A stretch of 5,370 nucleotides of DNA from UBA2589 sp038120095 (GTDB lineage Bacteria > Gemmatimonadota > Gemmatimonadetes > Longimicrobiales > Gaopeijiaceae), in assembly GCA_038120095.1 (NCBI GenBank), contig JAYOKZ010000087.1:1-5370 (forward strand), given 5' to 3'. Under the pieces are notes generated by a model. That model saw only the letters and a list, made by a program, of their open reading frames with translations. It was not told the DNA's origin and did no database searches. Positions within the stretch are counted from its first letter, which is position 1, and every line of letters begins with the position of its first letter. A program made the position numbers and the translations under genes. Positions 4,844 through 5,370 of the stretch are shown here, in pieces.

Positions 4844-5117
4844 TGCGCGGACAGGCTATCGCCGCGGGGCCGACGGGACCAGAGCAGCAGATCGGGTCTC
4901 CAGGCCGTCCTTCAGCGCCCGACGTTGCACCGGACGTTGCGCCCGACGAAGACTCGTTCAGGCTCCCTCACAGCGGCGCGGTTCCCATGCCCCACCAGAC
5001 TAGAATTCAGATGTACACTCTCCTTCGTTCAGCAGCAGCGGTCGGAACGTTCGAAGGGAGCGAACTCGGACTCCGCAAGCGTAACTTACCAGCGGGAATT
5101 ACTCCCGCCCGCCCACG
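4844..5117. other. Intergenic stretch without a supported gene
   Basis: No gene is supported between the sulfatase upstream region and the tRNA fragment. The plus-strand frame 4843-5166 is low-complexity (APDV repeats from the 12-bp DNA repeat), has no recognisable domain and ends against the tRNA fragment. A six-pair stem-loop GCGGGA/TCCCGC (5092-5097 with 5103-5108) and the GAACGTTC palindrome (5045-5052) are the only other structures noted. Confidence 0.45.
4916..4951. repeat. Three tandem 12-bp repeats
   Basis: Three consecutive units are CGCCCGACGTTG (4916-4927), CACCGGACGTTG (4928-4939) and CGCCCGACGAAG (4940-4951). Units 1-2 and 1-3 each match at 10 of 12 positions. The array lies about 190 bp upstream of the sulfatase start. 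The shared core CGCCCGACG recurs at 4770 and at 3238, also outside genes. Confidence 0.6.
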
Positions 5118-5152
5118 AAAAAGCCACCCGAGTCCGGCATCTGACACGGGGC
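5118..5152 (-). terminator. Terminator-like hairpin after the tRNA fragment
   Basis: On the minus strand, GCCCCG (5152-5147) and CGGGTGGC (5130-5123) pair with single-base bulges. An inner GTC/GAC pairing extends the stem, and T5 (5122-5118) follows. It begins 15 bases past the tRNA 3' end. This looks like the native terminator of the original tRNA gene, left on the chromosomal side of the junction. Confidence 0.4.
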
Positions 5153-5166
5153 AGAAATGTCCATAG

Positions 5167-5210
5167 TGGAGCCAGCCGGGCTCGAACCGGCGACCCCCTG
5201 CTTGCAAAGC
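5167..5210 (-). pseudogene. 3' fragment of tRNA-Ala(UGC), probable attachment site
   Basis: On the minus strand this reads as the 3' part of a tRNA. The anticodon loop is TTTGCAA (5208-5202, anticodon TGC), with stem remnant GC and 3' half GCAGG, then a 5-nt variable loop GGGTC. The T arm is GCCGG-TTCGAGC-CCGGC (5191-5175), a perfect stem. The acceptor 3' strand is TGGCTCC (5174-5168) with discriminator A (5167). CTA follows in place of an encoded CCA. Upstream, the sequence that should be the 5' anticodon stem, D arm and acceptor 5' strand does not fit a tRNA: only the two innermost anticodon-stem pairs form. It is therefore a truncated copy, not a working gene. Fragments beginning at the anticodon loop and ending at the tRNA 3' end are typical att duplications left by tyrosine-recombinase elements. 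Confidence 0.75.
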
Positions 5211-5226
5211 GTATCCCCGAAACACG

Positions 5227-5258
5227 CGAGTCACGGCAAGAAACCGTCTAACGACTCG
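5227..5258. repeat. Interrupted stem-loop beside the tRNA fragment
   Basis: CGAGTC-ACGG (5227-5236) pairs with CCGT (5244-5247) and, after the 5-nt bulge CTAAC, GACTCG (5253-5258). All ten pairs are perfect, and the apical loop is CAAGAAA. It lies 17 bp from the fragment edge. Confidence 0.45.
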
Positions 5259-5343
5259 GAATTCTGCTGCCGCACCCGTCCCGTGACAAATCCGAAGTGT
5301 TACCGGACGCTACCGCACCGTACCCGCGGACAGCAGCAATTCC
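5258..5343. repeat. Long inverted repeat enclosing phased direct repeats
   Basis: GGAATTCTGCTG (5258-5269) matches the inverted CAGCAGCAATTCC (5331-5343) apart from one extra base. Between them TACC begins at 5301, 5311 and 5321, an exact 10-bp spacing (TACCG, TACCG, TACCC). Confidence 0.45.
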
Positions 5344-5370
5344 TTGTTAGGAAGCTCGGTGGATCTCCAC
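5340..5370. repeat. Two small inverted repeats at the window edge
   Basis: TTCCT (5340-5344) with AGGAA (5349-5353), and GTGGA (5359-5363) with TCCAC (5366-5370), are both perfect. They may be protein-binding sites, or chance. Confidence 0.25.

Larger units (their letters stand above)
5211..5370. mobile_element. Probable end of an element integrated at tRNA-Ala
   Basis: Integration at a tRNA 3' end restores a whole tRNA at one end of the element and leaves a 3' fragment at the other. With the fragment on the minus strand, the intact tRNA and the element should lie at higher coordinates, beyond the window. These 160 bases would then be the element's tip. They hold no gene but are dense in short repeats. 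The integrase is not seen, so this is inference from the fragment alone. Confidence 0.3.

Noticed and set aside
5000..5005. TAGAAT as a plus-strand -10 box
   Set aside because: There is no -35 at suitable distance and no credible plus-strand gene downstream.
5092..5108. GCGGGA/TCCCGC stem-loop as a terminator
   Set aside because: The stem has only six pairs and there is no T tract on either strand, so it does not support a Rho-independent terminator.
4843..5166. Plus-strand frame of 107 residues with APDV repeats
   Set aside because: The amino-acid repeat simply reflects the 12-bp DNA repeat. There is no recognisable domain, and the frame stops at the tRNA fragment.
5007..5234. Minus-strand frame of 75 residues
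   Set aside because: It is translated through the tRNA-Ala fragment (the LQAGGRRFEPGW stretch is the tRNA), a common false gene call.
1..5370. CRISPR array or complete insertion sequence
   Set aside because: There are no regularly spaced long repeats, no transposase or integrase frame, and no paired terminal inverted repeats around a gene.

Overview
This is a GC-rich bacterial window with seven supportable protein genes, a truncated tRNA, and several intergenic repeats and stem-loops. A lipoprotein-type sulfatase implies a cell envelope with lipid-anchored exported enzymes, and strong Shine-Dalgarno sites precede several genes. No marker fixes the taxon. High GC together with a sulfatase, a creatininase-family hydrolase and DoxX-like proteins would suit Gemmatimonadota, Acidobacteriota, Planctomycetota or Proteobacteria, but that is inference only.

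Layout, left to right. Bases 1-182 hold nothing I can support. A stem-loop (183-214) follows the end of a small ABM-like (dimeric alpha+beta barrel) gene on the minus strand (237-512). That gene has a strong RBS and two perfect 10-bp palindromes upstream. Next comes a candidate 44-residue single-span membrane protein (613-747, minus) that is easily missed because it starts with GTG. A DoxX-like gene (925-1275, minus) stands divergent from a second DoxX-like gene (1338-1715, plus). An inverted repeat spans the gap between them.

The second DoxX gene converges on a creatininase-family gene (1753-2538, minus). That gene lies 52 bp downstream of a stand-alone cyclic-nucleotide-binding domain protein (2591-3049, minus), with a strong stem-loop between the two. 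A 252-bp gap with two stem-loops then leads to a 475-residue lipoprotein sulfatase (3302-4729, minus). Its upstream region (4730-5165) carries several short direct repeats and stem-loops.

At 5167-5210 (minus) lies the 3' part of a tRNA-Ala(UGC), from the anticodon stem to the discriminator base. No matching 5' half is present. It is followed by a terminator-like hairpin. This is the usual footprint of an integrative element that used the 3' end of a tRNA gene as its attachment site. By orientation, bases above about 5211 would be the end of the element and bases below 5166 the host chromosome. The short element-side stretch is rich in inverted repeats and 10-bp-phased direct repeats.

The protein genes do not form one obvious pathway. 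The sulfatase probably removes sulfate from an external sulfated carbohydrate or aryl ester. The cNMP-binding protein and creatininase-like hydrolase may be co-transcribed. The DoxX-like and ABM-like genes are small accessory functions of unknown substrate. I see no clear new multi-gene system; the tRNA junction and the repeats around the sulfatase are the most unusual signals.
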